A stretch of 64,000 nucleotides of DNA from Phytoseiulus persimilis (taxonomy: Eukaryota > Arthropoda > Arachnida > Mesostigmata > Phytoseiidae): positions 16,632,211 through 16,696,210 of the forward strand of contig CM075104.1 of the NCBI GenBank assembly GCA_037576195.1, given 5' to 3'. A program made the translations under genes and the position numbers. The stretch's first letter is position 1. The number at the start of each line of letters is the position of its first letter. Positions 48,201 through 63,200 of this stretch are shown here, one piece after another. The notes below the pieces were generated by a model that made no database searches, was not told the origin of the DNA, and saw nothing but the letters and a program-made list of their open reading frames with translations.

Positions 48201-51200
48201 CCCCTCATCAGGATCGCGATGTCATACGGAACGAAAGCGTCCGTGATTAGCTGACGTGGTGCCTCAGCTGCCAATTCCGAGTGTTCAAGGACACCGTGTG
48301 CACGAAAATGAGCTATGGGAATGGTTCCGGATCAAAGCGTGTGCATACCTGTTGAATGACGTGCTTTGAAGCCTTTTCTGCTGACGGTTCCATCTGACTT
48401 GAATACGAGGTACATTTTGTTGCTCGACGACAACAATGGATGTGGAGCTCTGGCTCCGCAGAATATGCCTAGCGAGGAGGAATCCGTGTTTTCACCGTCG
48501 AACACTGACAGGCTGTCATACGAGCATTCTTGATGTGCCTCCAGTTCGAAGTCATCAAACTCCTGCAACGAGAAAAGCGTTTGTCTGGCGCACATCCAGC
48601 AACCCTGAGTGACTAGACAGAGAGAGATTTCAGGTCTGCGAACCAGTTTCAAGCGATGTCCTGGGGTCGTGGAGAATAACCACGCGCACTCCTTCTTCGT
48701 CGGGTACTCCTGGAATATCGGAATAACCCGTGAGAGCTTCCTGACATTTCTTACCCAGATCTCCTCCAGCGAATCTTAGAAGACTTGGATGATGAACTTG
48801 AGAACAATTTCTGTCTGCTTGAGTGATCATTGGAGGACGAGTCTCGTAAAAAATATCCACACCAATTGAGATAAAGACCCACCAGTGGATAGTTCGGCGA
48901 AATAACTTCACCCCCTTGTTGGGACAAGACGTGGTGCATGCAGGTTCCTTCCTTGCAGTCGTGACCGTTGGCGTGAAGAACGAAGCCGTTAAAACACGCG
49001 CACTGATACGAACCAATTGTGTTCCGGCAGATGTGTTGACAACCACCGTTGTTGGTCGAGCACTCGTCTTTGTCTTCGGAGAGAAGAGGGAAAACGTTAT
49101 TTGAAAAAAATATGAGAGCGCTGGCGCGGCCATTCCGCCTCGGATGGCCAAAGTCCATTACTCGTCACGTACATGAAGAACCCTAGATGGAGCGAACAGC
49201 GTCATAAACAGCGACACTGCGCCGAAGACTAGCGGAGAGAACAGAAGCGGGACATCTATAATAACGAGACATTGTAATGAAGCCAAAGCCCAAAGCTAGT
49301 GGGGTGGGCCAGAGGCGCGAGCGACGAGCGAAAAAAATAGGGCTGTCGTCCCACTCGAGAGCAATAACTCCACGTCGTAGATGTAAGAAAATGCAAATAG
49401 CCTTTTGACCCTGCCTGCCTGCAGGCAAGCGAGAGGTCCAGAGTTGTGATTCGATAGTCGTTATTTCTCTCGTACTGCCGTCTCCGTCGTTATCATTGCC
49501 ACTGTGTTGAGTGCGGTTCCCTATCGCGCACTTTTCCACGTTCTCCGACGTCGTGCAGGAGTCGTCTCCTTCTTCCCCGTCATTCCTGAACAAGATCAAC
49601 ATACGGCCTGTTTTCGATGCACGCCCTCTCTCACCGTTTTCCAAATCCCTCACCGAAGCCACGGCTGCGGCTCCTTTCTCCCCACCCCGCTTCTCCCTGT
49701 TCTCCTCTTCCTCTTTTTCCTCCCATGTTATCTGACGTCGTTCCTGTGGTGATTACGGCCATCCGATGATGCCGAGGCCCTTCTGCGGTGGATCGAACAA
49801 CCTGGTAATGGGACATCTCCATCTGAATGAGTGTTCCTGCTTGCTCGCAGTCAGCACACTCCTCCGGTCGGTTGGCTGCTCCGGCCCTCCATTCGTTCGT
49901 TTGCGGCCGACTCCCGCTCCCCTGTCGATACGTCTGGCTGTCCCGTTGAACTGGGGCCCTCGCCTCCGTCGCGCTCTATCTTCCCTTGGGGCTCCCCTGC
50001 CGCAGCGTCCCCAAACATTATTTCCCGCTTCTGATTCCTTTCGATTCCTCGCCTTGTCGTCAACAGACACTCGAGGGATGCTAGTCAGTTTTCGGCAGCT
50101 CGCAAAACAGACCGGCGGGGAGAGCATCTGGCAGTGCCAAGAGCCGCGGTTGCAACCCCCTTCCCCGCCTCCCCCAGATTCCTTCCCACGTTGCATCGTG
50201 GAGATACGACTAGGGTATCGTGGCTCTACCGGATGGCCCGCTCAAATCCGTTCGAGCGGGGAGGCCTCGAACTTGGGGAAGTTTTGCCGATGTTGAGCTT
50301 GCCTCCTGATCATTGATGTGGTACATGTGGTTCCGAGTGTTTCCGATGAGATTTCCTCGTCCGTTCCTCTCGAAGAAACACGAGCCTTCGTCGTTCCGCC
50401 TCTGGCGAATACACGACGCAAAGGTGAGCAAGCGAGGAAACTTGGGCAGCATCATACATAACGACTGGCGAAGAGAGCGTGGATATGGAGAGCTGCACGT
50501 TGCTTGGGTGAGCTTCTTGGGCTTGCTGACGGAGCGACTGGCTGGCCACGGCACGGCTGGGCCCGCCGACCCGTCGACGTAAGACATGAGATATATTCGC
50601 AGGAAGCACGCCATACGTCACATGGCGTTGGCGGTCGTAGCAGTGGCAACAGGGTAAGCTTGACGATCTCTTTGCGGTGCCTCGGCCATAACACTGAGCG
50701 TGCCTCGATGGCGACAGCAGAGGAGTGAGCCGGCGGCGGCGGCGGCGATAGTAACGGTCATGTCCAACGGTCAAAAGAGCGGAGTTGCGATGTTGTCTCG
50801 GGCGGTGAGTTAAACTCATCAGAGCAACAGCCTTCGAATATCCTGCCGCTTTGGTGGCAACGGATGATGCCGTCCTTCTTGAAACCGTTTGCGTATGCAT
50901 GCATGTATGCGCTTGTCTGTTCATTCGTTTGTCCGCATGATGATGGGTTGGCGGATGAGTGAGTGACGACCTGCATATATGTATAAGACTACATCCGACT
51001 GAGGAACAGAAGGTCAGACACACGGACAGACGCACGGATCGGGCGATCCATGCAGGACCGCGCAGTCAGCCACCAGAAGAACACGGGGCCACGAGGGGAG
51101 ATGTAGAAAACTCGACGGCTCCGGGAGAGGCTCCACCGACGTCGCCCGAACAAAACGCCGCGTCAGCTCGACACAGAACCGCGAGCGAGTCAGGCCGCGG

Positions 51201-54200
51201 GTGTATGTGACTGAGCGCTCGTTCCATCCACCGACCTCACGCCTGAGCTTAAACATGGGGGCTCTGAATTTTCCTACAAATCCAATCACCAGTACTCTGG
51301 TCTCCGGCCGGTCCGCCGACCAGGATATCCAGGAAGTAGAGTGCAGACGCCGACGCGGCGACGGTGGCAGTCATCCGAGCGGAAGGTTTCGGGTCGTCAG
51401 CGTGACAAGCAGATTCAGACGTACACGGTGTATGTTCCTCACACATGCACGCGTCTCTTGTTCCTCGCCGAATTTTCGCTCTTTCAGCGAGAGCGGTTGT
51501 TCTGTCGGACGGATGTTCGAGGAGAACACCACAAGTGAGGGGCCATGGTCGGGGGTTCCGCGGGTGTTGACGAGGAGACGGATGAGTAACTGACTGACCG
51601 ATGAGTTGCGTAGAAAGGGGGCCGAGGACAAGGAAATCTGCCTCATCGACTTGGAAGGAAGCCAGTCTGACTGACTGACCGAGCGATTCCGCGGCAAAAA
51701 GACCCGATCGAGTACTGGCGTCCAGGAAGACATCATCGACCGGCGCCCCCGGAGTGGCTGTGCACGTTCCCGATGAGTCCCTCAGAACCCGCTCTAGCTC
51801 GCACGAAAACTCGGATCTCCGGGAGCGCAAGAAGCCGCATTCCCTCGGCTCAACGAGCTCGACATAAGCTCCTTTCGGAGCTCTCCTTCCCCAGAGCTCC
51901 GGTGTTATAAATGTTGTGCGAGCGCAAATCTCAGATTCCCACATCCGCTCTCAAGCCCTTCATTAAGGCTTGTTGCCTCCCTTGCGCGTCCGCAAAGGAA
52001 GCGCCGTGTTGCCGGCGGAGCTGCGATCGCCGCTGCTCCCCGTCTCCCGCCATTCCGACCCGGCGGGGTCAGGGAGCAGGAACTCCTCGATCCAAAAGGT
52101 AACGAGATCTGAATGACATCGTTGATTTCGGCTGCCTCCCTCTGCGCCGTGGGGTCAGCCGACCCTTTTGAAGTCGGAGCTCTTTCACAACGATGGGGCA
52201 TTCGATTTGAAAGAATGTTCTCGAAAGGAAAACACGGAATCGAATCGCGCTCAACTGCTCTGGAAAACCGTCGGTCGGGTTTCCCGGCACACGAAATATC
52301 TCTACCAGGAACCGCGCTCGCTACACCAGGATCGAGGCGCGCGGAGTCAGGGCGAGTTCCAGTCGTTCCACCGGAGCCAACATACCGTACTGCTGCGTGA
52401 CAAAGCGTAAAGCGTGTCTTCTGAAAAGTGCCCTACGTTATCAAATACGCTGCCACGGAGTGGCATCATTAGCGCAGAGGCTGAGAGAAAGAATTCTGTT
52501 GCTGTTGGTGCTTCAAGCCGCAACTGCATTCAAGATAAACACAGACGCTAAATGGTTGCCATAGGGATTCGCTCTGCTGCTGTTCTTTCTGTCATGCAGG
52601 CCGCTGACAGACCGGAAGTTCTGCCGGAAGCGCGACGGCGCTAACTTTGTACTGCTTTCGGAACCCGTTTCGGCGTGCTACTCGTTTGGCTCCCCCGTCT
52701 CCGGACAGAGTTCGTGTTCGAACCGTTGAAGCAGTTGCTGCTGGTTCTGATGAAACCGTTCGTTCGTGTTGGGTGAATGGGTTTACTCACCAGTGAAGAA
52801 AACCGCTGCGAAACCGCTCTTCTGCACCGAGTTGTCCGAGTTGAACTCGACCTGTGTCACGGAATCGAATATTATCTCGGAGAATCCAGAAGGGCCAGGA
52901 TACTGAAGAACTCGACGAGCAGACTCGTGAGACAAGTCTGAACTCGGAGACCACTCACCCGAAGCACGTTGCCTTCTGAGGTTATGGAAGGAGGTTTCTG
53001 AGGTCCGCAGAACATCCCGTGCTTCTTCACCGTGACATCTCGCGACCTCGAACTCACGTCCACGCTATCGTATTCACACTCTTGCTGCAATCGAGTGGGG
53101 TGAAAGAAATTAGCGGCGACCTCTTCGGGGGGAGTTCCCCTCATGAATTCTCGTGAGCCCTTTTTCACCATCGTCACTCGGGGAGCGTTGTTCGTTATCA
53201 GCACTCATTGTCTCCACATCATTTGATCGCGACCTAGTGGTCTTGATTTGCGTCGACGACCACTCACATTGGTGCCTTCAAGCTCGAAGTGTGTGAAGTT
53301 GAGAGTGATTCGGTGCTGCGGAGGTGCCACGATTTCCCAAATGCAGTTCTTGTTCGGTGGGTATAAGTCGGGGAAGGAGGGTGACGTAACGGTTCCGTTG
53401 ATCCCTTCGAGAACCCCGCCACAGGCATCTGTCGAGGATGCTCAACATCAGCAAACACGATGCATCGAACGTGCTCCCTATCACAATTCCCTTGGCCCCC
53501 GCTGAAAGTTCCCTCCCCTCTTATCCTGAGATATATAACGGGTTCTGCGGCTCACCTTCGCATTTTTTTCCATCCGAGTTGAGTTCATAGCCTATCTTGC
53601 ATTCGCATCGGAAGCCGCCTAACGTGTTGATACAGATGTGATCGCAACCATGATCAGTATTCACACACTCGTCGAATTCCTGATCGAACCAATCACGGTT
53701 TAGAGTTTGTCAGAACAAGGCTCAAGCGACCTCTGTGTGTGAACGTGTCGACTCACTTTGAACAATGTGGCGGAAAAACCTCCCTTCTGTACCGTAGAGT
53801 CCGAGACAAATTTGAGCATAAGTCTGTTGTCTGAAGAGCGGATGTCTTCAGGGAGCTTGAAGCCACAGTATTTGCCTGTAATCACGGCGAGGGTGTTAGC
53901 AGAGCGCCTTACCCCCCGAAGGAGGGGGGGGGGATGTCGGCGAGCATCTCAAGACTCCTTCTTCCCGCACCGAGTCGGACCTCGACTCGCCTGTCGGTCC
54001 GATACGGCGGTCGGATCGGGGGAGCATCGGCGTCACCTTGAGGGACATCAGAGTCTCGTTTCGCATTCAGCCGCATTTCTCAAGCGCTTTTTATCCGTTC
54101 GAGCTCACCTCTGGCACTTACCGATAACAGGGCTGTCGTTATCGTGCCCGTCGACAACCTCGACGTAGTCGTACACGCAGTTGTCGTGGTTCTCCACCTG

Positions 54201-57200
54201 CAAAACAAATCACACCCCGTCTCAAGGCGGCTGTTGATCAACTGAGATAGATAGGGCACGTCTAACCGCTCGGAGATCCACCATGGGGTCGCCTGTAGCC
54301 CCGTCGCTCACTCGCCCGCTCTACCGATCTGTTTTATCCGCAAGACTTCGAGCTCTAGGGAGTTGATAGCGTGCGAAATGACATCTAGGCCTGCCTCCTG
54401 TTTGCTTGCTCGTTGGCCTTTTGCTGCCTCTCCGCACCAGGAGACGACCGCCAACAGAGACCACAGCTTCTACTTTCCTCCCTCGGGGAATCCCGAAGCA
54501 ATTGATTCGCGCGACGTGGCCGGCCTGCTTGAACCGCCGGCTGCTGACGGGTTGAATCAACGCTGGAACACCTTCCTCTCCTTCGGTCTCATAGCGCTCG
54601 CCCTCGTTCGTTCTCAGGCGACGGGGGAAGTTCCGACCGCGTGCATCGCTGGTTTCGTTCTCGGAGCTTAAAGGTCGTCATATCCGCTCACTGGTCCGTC
54701 CGCCCGCCTCTTCTTTTGATGGGTGGCGATCTCGGACTATCGTCCTCAAGCCACTCCGACCAGTCTCCCGCACCCAGCCGAAGTTAGCCCCGACGACCGC
54801 TCTGCGGCTCTTCAACACCAACGCGCGTGCACAAGACGCAGTTCTACGTTCGCTGACATTCCCAGCATATTTCATCTCGTGCTGCCAATTCCACTCTTGG
54901 CGGAACTCACTTCTCCCTTCACGAGTATTCCAACTCTTTCTCTCGAGTCTTGCTCTCGACTGCATTCCGCAAACCGGCGTTCAGAGCTTGAATAACGCAA
55001 AAACGTGTCCCGCACCGCAAGAGTACTGTGTCGTGGAGGAGCTTATCAAAAAAAATGTTCAAGACTCAACAGCAGCAACCGAGGTGTGCGCGCCTTCTTT
55101 CTGGCAGAAGCACTCCGACTGAATCCGGGAAGAAAAATGAAAGCCGCGTTCGCTGCGGCGCGGAAAGAACTGGATAACCGACTGCTGTCTCCCCCAATCG
55201 AGTGGAGTGTATACATGCTCGAGCGTACGCGAGGAAAAGATCTTTCCGAATGAACACCCCACCCATGCACGCGTGGGTTCATCACGCGAGACAGCGACCC
55301 GAAGGAATTCCTCGGAGCGCTGCTTCACCTCATTTCAAGCTCACGTTTGGCTCGAAGCATTAAAAGTTTGTCAACGAAGTTAGCCTCGCTTCAAGTGAAT
55401 TCCCGCACTGAGTGAGTGGACCCCTCTGACGACACATAAGGAGCTTCCTAAAGCAACCGGTCGTGATGACGATGAGCGGAAGCGCGTACACGGGAACGAT
55501 GGCGGAGATGACTCGAATCCTGGGATTCCTGATCAACGTCCGCCCTCTCGACCCCCTCAACAGGGACCGTTGGGGAGCGCGGAATCCCATTTCCATGATC
55601 CGATTGATTCCATCAAGCAGATCAGTGCCAAAACATCAACTCACCTCGAAAGCCTGGAACTTGAGTGCCACCTGATATTTCTCTTCAGTAGTTATTTTCC
55701 AAACGCACTCCTTCGCGGGGCGGTATTCGTCGGGGTAGTTTGGGCTCTGCAGTACCAAGGTGTCCTCCAAGCTAAGTTCACCTCCACAAATGGCTGCAAC
55801 AACAGGTACTCGATTGGATAACCGCACTCGATGAAGCAGGATCCTGTCGAATCTGATATGAGAGGTTTTTTTCGGTGCAAGGGAGGGAGGGAGGGAGGTT
55901 CGAGGCGATGCATGGGGTCACTTTCGATGCAGAGAAATCACAGGGAGCAACCCAGAGGAACCCCGTAATTTTTCGAAGAGCCAATCAATCCCTTCAGGGA
56001 AGAAGGCTTAATCGTGGGAAAACGGCGGTGTGGTCAACAGCCCCTGATGTAGGAATTCGTCGACCCCTCATATCGCACCGTTCTCTTTTGGATGACATCG
56101 AAAACCGTGACGGGCTCGGAGCCGGGCTCTGCGAGGCCACGCCTAAACTTTGTGCCTTGATTCCCAGTATCGCCCACTCCGAGCTCCTTCGTCTCACCTT
56201 CGTAAGTTGCATCGAATCCTGAGTGCTTTTTGGCGTTGCTGGAAGTGCGGTAGATCACTGTCATCCGGTACCCGCTGCTAAGAAGCGTGTCAGGTAGCGT
56301 TCCGGTGCCACAATATCGACCTGAAAGGTATCGGGACTCCATTTTCGATAGTGTCGAGAGATAATCAGGAGTTTCATCCCAGACTCCTTTGAACCACATA
56401 TACACTCCTTGAGCGCCTCCAATGCTCAGATAGCTCATCAATATTGGAAATTTCAACTATCTCAACCGAGAAGCAGGAGTCAACGGTCCTCTGTTGCCAT
56501 CAACGTGGCACTTACCAATCAGATCACTCTGATGCCAGTAGCCGTCGCGGACCTCGACGTAGTCGGTTTCGCAGTTTTCCGTTTCGAAAATGTCCATCTG
56601 CGTGATGTTCAGCTGGATTCGTTCGCCATGTGTGGCTGTGATTCGCCACTCGCAGAGGCCGTCGATTTCAAATTCTGCTGCTGACAGACGACCTATCGGA
56701 CCTTGAAGAGTTCGGCCGCATTCTGGAATACGGACGAGGGACTTGTTGAAAGAGGCGGAACTTGTCACTTGCAATTTGACGATTCGGAATTCCGATATTC
56801 AACAGGGTTCTGGTGCAGGTGTTTCGGCGGGTGCTCTGAGTATGCAGTTGCGAGCGCTCAGAATTCGGTTCCCGAAATGATCTGATGTTCTCATCCCCGG
56901 ATTCCATCTCAAGGAGAACCGTTCCAGGTTTGTATCTCAAGGATGCGGTGACTCGGAGCCTTCCGACGAGCTGTCCGTTCAAGTGCGGGAGCCGACGGTC
57001 GAACCGACGATCAAGTGAGCGGATGACCCGGAGTTGCAAGAATGCCATTCGTAGACGGCCCTTCCCCGTCGTGGTCATATATTAGCGCGAACTTACAGGC
57101 CGTCGGGACTCCAAGGAGGAATCCGACCGGATGGCTACGAAGGAAGATTCCGAACAGAGTAAAAAGGAGATTCACTCCGAAGAATACGCGAGTAAGCAAC

Positions 57201-60200
57201 CGCCTGACTGACGGCTGGGGCAAGTTGTCCGTTACTCTGATAGAGCCGTTGGATCCGCATCCCCGGTCTTGATGTCGAGAACGACGGCGGCCACCACCAA
57301 GACGACCTGGGAGTCGCGAACAAAAAACTCTCCAAACCAGGTGGACTGGCAGTCAACTGAGCGAACGAACGAACGAGCCTGCCTGCCTCCCTGCCAGGCG
57401 AGAGTAGAGCGCAACTAGCGGATCAGGGATTCTGCTCGGTCGAGATAAGACCGAAAAGAGATTGGAGTAAAATCACAACGAGGAGCGTTCGCCCCATCGA
57501 CACATCGCAGTTTTTACAAATACCGCGCGTCGGGACCGGGAGTAACGGCAGCTTCTGAAGAGACCTCAAAGAATACTTCGGCGTCCGCCTCCGTTCCTCG
57601 GTCGGTCGGTGGCACGACGCGTCATTTTTTAGAGAGGGAGGCAACCTGCCAAACCGGGGAGCCGTTAAGATGGGAGAACATTAGAGTCGATAGCTTCAGA
57701 ATAGCAGCATTTCCTAGAACAGAGGTTCCCAAACTTTCCCAGCTGCGACACTGTTGGGGGTTGCCTTCAACACCACCTCGGAGGTGCATTCCACATCAAA
57801 CTTCTCTCTTCCTGCCGTTGATCGAAGCTCAGGCTCGGTTCTGAGACGACCTTCAGCCCCCTACCCTCCCCCACTCACAACACTCAGCGTGTCGTGGCAA
57901 CTGCTCCGAGACCTGCCTTTCGTGCCTCGAGCAGCCGGCTCCGGAGACTCCTTTCAATGGAACTGTACTGACATCCGTTTTGAATCATCTTCGATTCTGT
58001 GGGGCGTTCTGAATTAACGACGCCATCTCCAACGCCGCTCATCCCGTCGGCCTTCTCTCAGGAGACGCGAAGACGACGCGCGGGCAAGACAAGCAGGTCA
58101 GGGGATCCGGTGGCGGTTCTCGTGCTCCCAAGAGTGGGGAACGTTTACAAGTCGTAAAGCTTTTAATGGGCGCCCAGGGACGGAGGACTTCTGATAACAC
58201 GTCCGTGGTGGTCCTGGCGCTTTCAAGTTGAACTTTTAAACACCTTCAAGCGGCCTTCGAATGACAAATAGACTCGGGAAATTCCGTCCGAATGAAATCG
58301 TGTCTCGTAATTGATGAGCGAACTGGATTGAACGGTGTCCGAGAGGACAACTTGAGAGCTCATTAGGCTACGCTTGACGCTAGATGTGTCGTCAGCGTCG
58401 TCTCAGCAAGCAAGGCTGCAACGATTATCCGTACTAGCAGGGAGAGAGAACAGGAGATCCAGATTTTTGAAACGCTCCGCGCAGATCCAATGGAATCAAG
58501 TTCTGATTTTCAATCAAACATGCGATTAATCCCTGGAGCGCTGACCGTGACATTTCAACGCATATGTCTTGATTTTTCGAGTCCCATTCATCTCGCGCGG
58601 CGACTCCACCCGATCCGGGTTCGCGGATTTGCGTGAAGTTCCGCTCAAGATCGGCGTAATTTCGTTCGGCCCACGGTTCGTCGGCCGCTTGGACCTTCGG
58701 ACTAATGTACTCTCGGTTTGACCAACCCTGGGGTTCATCCTGCCCTCACTGCGCATACATCGGAGAGCCTCGGTGAGAGCGGGAACCAGATTAGGGGATG
58801 CTGCTCCAGCAAGCGCGGCGGAGGCACCTCCAGGAGTCAAAAACATTCCCGCAAAGGGTAATAAAAACGAATGGGCGAAGACTTGCCCTAGTGTTCTTTT
58901 CCTGCTCGGCTATTCCAACGACAGCCCAGCGCGCTGGCTGCCGAAGTGGAAGAATGTGTAAGCAGTTCAAACTTCGCGGCGAACGGCAGTCTCCGCTTTC
59001 AGTAACTTTTAGATTGCATCAAGCACTCCGTAAGCTCCGGGAGTTAGGCTGACACAGAGGGCGACTGCGATCGAAGTTGACTTCATCTGCTCGACAGAGC
59101 GACAGAGCCACTTACTTCGGAAAAGAAAATATGTTACAATTAGAAGACACCGGCGATGGGAGCGGCCACAGCCTAGAGTCCACTGCAGTTGTTCCGACAG
59201 GGCCACGGTGGACGACCGTCGTGCAAATTGGATTGGGTGTCTAGTTCCGCGTTTCCTTCGAGCCATTGCAGAAATTGAGCGGGAGAGAAAGTGAGAGAAA
59301 TGAGCAAAGAAAGAGGGAGTTATGGAGGGAAAGATGTTCCCCTCGCTTAGTCCAGCCGCCGTCTGTTCTGGCCTTCAATGCGCGCTTGAGTTATCTAAAT
59401 TGGGGAAACGACGGTCCGCCTGAGGCTACAATCGACCCTGCGCTGCGCCGCATGCGGGGCTCGCCACTTATCCCACGGAAAGGAGCCATGGTTAGACCAC
59501 TGACACTCGAGCCGCCTGTCCCAACCACACGGAAGGAGGGCGGGGAGGTCTGTCAGGTGGCCGGCGAGTCACAACCATGGCGAGGATGCTCTATCTTCAA
59601 TACTCCTGGTCTTGCTCCTGGTCCACATGACGCACACAAGTCAATGACTGACTGGCCAAAACTCCACCTGCGTCTATTCCTCATCTCGTCTAAGAGAACC
59701 CCTCTTGCTGGCGGCAGCCGTGGAGCTTGAGAAAGCTTTGCGTAGTTCAGTCCTTGCTAACACCATCGAGTGTTCTCGCTCCAGTTTCCTAGCGCATCGC
59801 GAAACTTGGGTAATCGGAGGAACGCAGCGAAGCTTGAGAGCGATGGTAAACAGTTCGACTCTCAAAGTCGACGGAGAGCGCGTAAACTGTTTCCAATTGG
59901 ACGCCTCTGAAAGTCAAGGGAGGTGCTGGGAGGAAACTCAAGTTTGTCGTTCACTCGTTGAGGTAGCGAGCAGGATTCGGAGCACTAACTGCCCTCCGTG
60001 GTAGCCGTGCTTGAGCTACCCAGCGGAAGAGAGCAGCAAGCGGTCCTAGGAGGGGCAGAGGGTGCGCCAGCGAGTGCGCAGACAACCTTGAGGTCGTCAA
60101 CTGCGCTTCATTATTCGTAATTAGTGTTCTCGTTCCTGGGCTCTGTTCCACCTCTTCAACGCAACGAGTGGCGGGACCCTGTTGCAGGTGGGCTGACAGA

Positions 60201-63200
60201 CTCTTTCTGTTTTGCCTCCTGTTCCCTCTTGGCCCACTCGTGAGCGACAGCAGGTGCGCAGATGGGGACGAACCGAACAACGAGCTCCGCTACTTAGCAC
60301 AGAAACTGGCTGGAACCAGCGGACTGGCTCTCGGGATCGGAAAAACTCCGGGAGATCTTCCGAGTTTTCGTTTGAAGATACGTCGAGGTCGGACTATTCT
60401 GAGCTGCGCCGTCGCTGGGAACGCCGCACGCCGAGGGAACAGCGATTCTGACTTTGATCCGGTGTCGATATTCTCCTGGACGAGCAGAAAGAGGGATACG
60501 GACGGGAAAGTTGATAACAGATACCCCGAGCGGAGACGGCCCCGAGAAGAGGATGCAAAGAGGAGGGAAGAACGCTCAGGGGAGAAATATGGAGTCGACG
60601 TCACTTCAACAACAGAGGGAATAGCTGCTGAAAGAGCGATAAATGCGGCGGACTCTCAAACCTCGAGGCGAGTGACCAGCTGAGAGCAGCAAGCGAGCCC
60701 CTGTCGAAGCCATCGGGAGGCGTTGCACGCTTCCCGTGCTGTCCCGACGCACGTCAGCCGCGCAGGGACCGAACATGGCAGCTGGGGGCGCATAGAGGAG
60801 CAGACGTGCTTTCTCGGCCAAATGTCCAGGACGAATGCACTTCGTCCCAATGATGCAGTCGGTTAGACACGCACACCGAACAGACGATGGCTGGCGGAGC
60901 GTGTTCTGACAAGCGTTGGAAAACTCGAGGGTCCTCAGTGAATAAACTCTCCATTTTGCCGTACGGATCGCTAGGCTCCGACGGTTGCCACACCCGCCAT
61001 CGTGGCCGATCAGAGAAACGAGACCAGTGATCACCACGCTCATAATCTTGACCCGTCATGATCCTCCGCCATTTGCGTGACGATTCACACCTCACCGACC
61101 CAGGCCGGTGGTGAGATTCGCTGAACTACTTCCCGCGGCTCACAAACTTTACTGCCGCTCTCTCGCGAAATGAGCGGGTCAGGGAAAATTAAAACGAGCA
61201 GCCATCTGTCGGTGAGCTCTCGGGATGAAAGGGAAAATATATTCTTCCAATTCTGGACAGTTTTATGACATAGATCCTGAGAGCGGTGGATGGTTGCTTA
61301 TGTAGACACTTCCCCCTTGCTCACAACTCTCGTGAGACAGATCCTAACTGTTGCAGGACAACCAAAGACTCAGCGAATGTTTTGCAGCGATCTGTATTCA
61401 AAGCAGGCTTTTGTGTCAAACAATGGCGGCGTCGGTGGTTAATGGAAACTAAATGAAACGGAAACGCCACGCAGCCTATGCTGATATTTTGCTTTCGTTC
61501 ATGGCGTTCATAGCAGAAAGAATACGCATCTTCACCACGGCAGGACGTCATTACAAGCTGACGCACTGGCGGAAAGCAAGCGGGCCAGGGAGCTATGGAG
61601 TTGCCTAAGTGGAGGAATTCCCGTCCGTCTGAACTTGTTCGCCGCGATGGAATTCACTCCAATGGAGACCACAAACACTGCGGACCCGGTGACGTGTCAC
61701 CATCTGCGCCCCGCTGAGGATTTAGCGTAACCGACGGCGTTATATTGAGAGAACGACGAGGGTAGAACTGCCTGAACGAAGGAATTTAGCGAGGCTTCCC
61801 TCTGTTCTCTCTCTTCGCCGCCTAAACGCCTCTCGCTGCTGCTGCTGTTGATTTGCGAAATCGGCAACGGCTGCAGCTCGCTCCGGCGCCGAAGAGCATT
61901 GTTCTGACGCAAGCCTGACCGGGAGTGGCGGAATTAGCAGACCCTCGGGCGAGAAATAGAGAAATCGTCGGGAAAGGTCGTGAGGACGGCACATTTTGTA
62001 GAGGAGGAGCACTTTGCGAGGGAAATCACTTGTGAGGAATGAGAACGCCACCCTTTTAGCAGAAAACAAGAGCAGATTGCGCGAACGACCCATCCCGCCC
62101 GACCGACCGCTGGCTCGACGAATCGACAGGGCCCGACTTCAAGTGGCCCCTTCCCCCAACAACGAAACGGCCGTTCGAATGGTTCCCATCAAAGGTTCCG
62201 CAACGCACAGAAACAGAATGGAAATACGCACACCTCCAGTCCCAAATGACCGAAATTTCAAGTTTCCTTCCCCCTAATTCACCATGCCCGTTCTGCTCGT
62301 TCTCTGATTGCCGTCGGCGTTGCATTGTCTGTCCGCTCCTGAACACGTCGACGACGATGGGCGCGTTTCCTCCAGAGGACATTAGAGCCCTTTGTTTCTA
62401 ATCTCCGCAATCATCACGATTTCACCAGAATACAATCAAGAGCAACAGCACGGTTAACGTCAAGCGTCGGTGAAACTGGACGATAATGGCGGCTGGCGTT
62501 GGTTCGGGCGGGTGCGCGGAGAGGAGACAAAGTGTGCTGAAAGGAGAACGGACACTGGCGCGAGCTGCTCTGGAGCTACAACCTTTGCTGTACGACTTTG
62601 TCTGCACGTTTTCTGTGCCGAGGCGCGTAATTAGGTATATCGGCCGCCGGGAACGTCGAGAGCGAAGAAAAGCAAAACTCGCCAAACGTTCGCTTCCTGC
62701 TCCACTAATGAGCAGGGAAGGAATAGCGGAAATTGTTCCAGACCAGCCGGAAGGACGGGCTCAAAAATTCCCTGTCAACAAATACGGAGAACGACAACAT
62801 TCGTCTGACGAGTTTGCCATACAGCAGTCTCTCTCGTATTCGTGCTCGATCTATCCGCCGTTTCCCGTGTCTCCCCCCAGTCAGCATCTCGGCCTCCGGA
62901 ATCCGCAGCCGATCGCGAAGATGTTGAATCTGCGCGATTGTTTGGCCATGGTCCCGATCTCACGAATCCATTGAGGAGGCTCATCAATGTGACTGCGATA
63001 AGGGCGGATGTTCGAATCGCGCCGTTCGGGAGTTTGCGTGACCGGCGACATCGCTGCTTAGCGACACGAGATAATGCTGATTGTTATGACGCTTATCCCG
63101 TCCGAGGAAGCTACGTAGATAACCGAGAGGTTGCAGCCGACCATTCTCGCGTCGCCGTCCTTGCTGCGGGAGGTTGTCGCCTCGTGTCAGATATAGCCAC

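Larger units (their letters stand above)
40434..48348 (-). other. 7.9-kb tolloid intron between CUB4 and CUB5
   Basis: Flanking exons join in phase (T-V-C-G-G), so no tolloid exon is missing. It contains an inverted repeat (44125-44275 with 45234-45353), a C-run at 42524-42540, and GC-rich simple sequence. Long frames such as 41098-41754 and 47138-47650 show no domains or splice support, and I regard them as chance. Confidence 0.6.
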
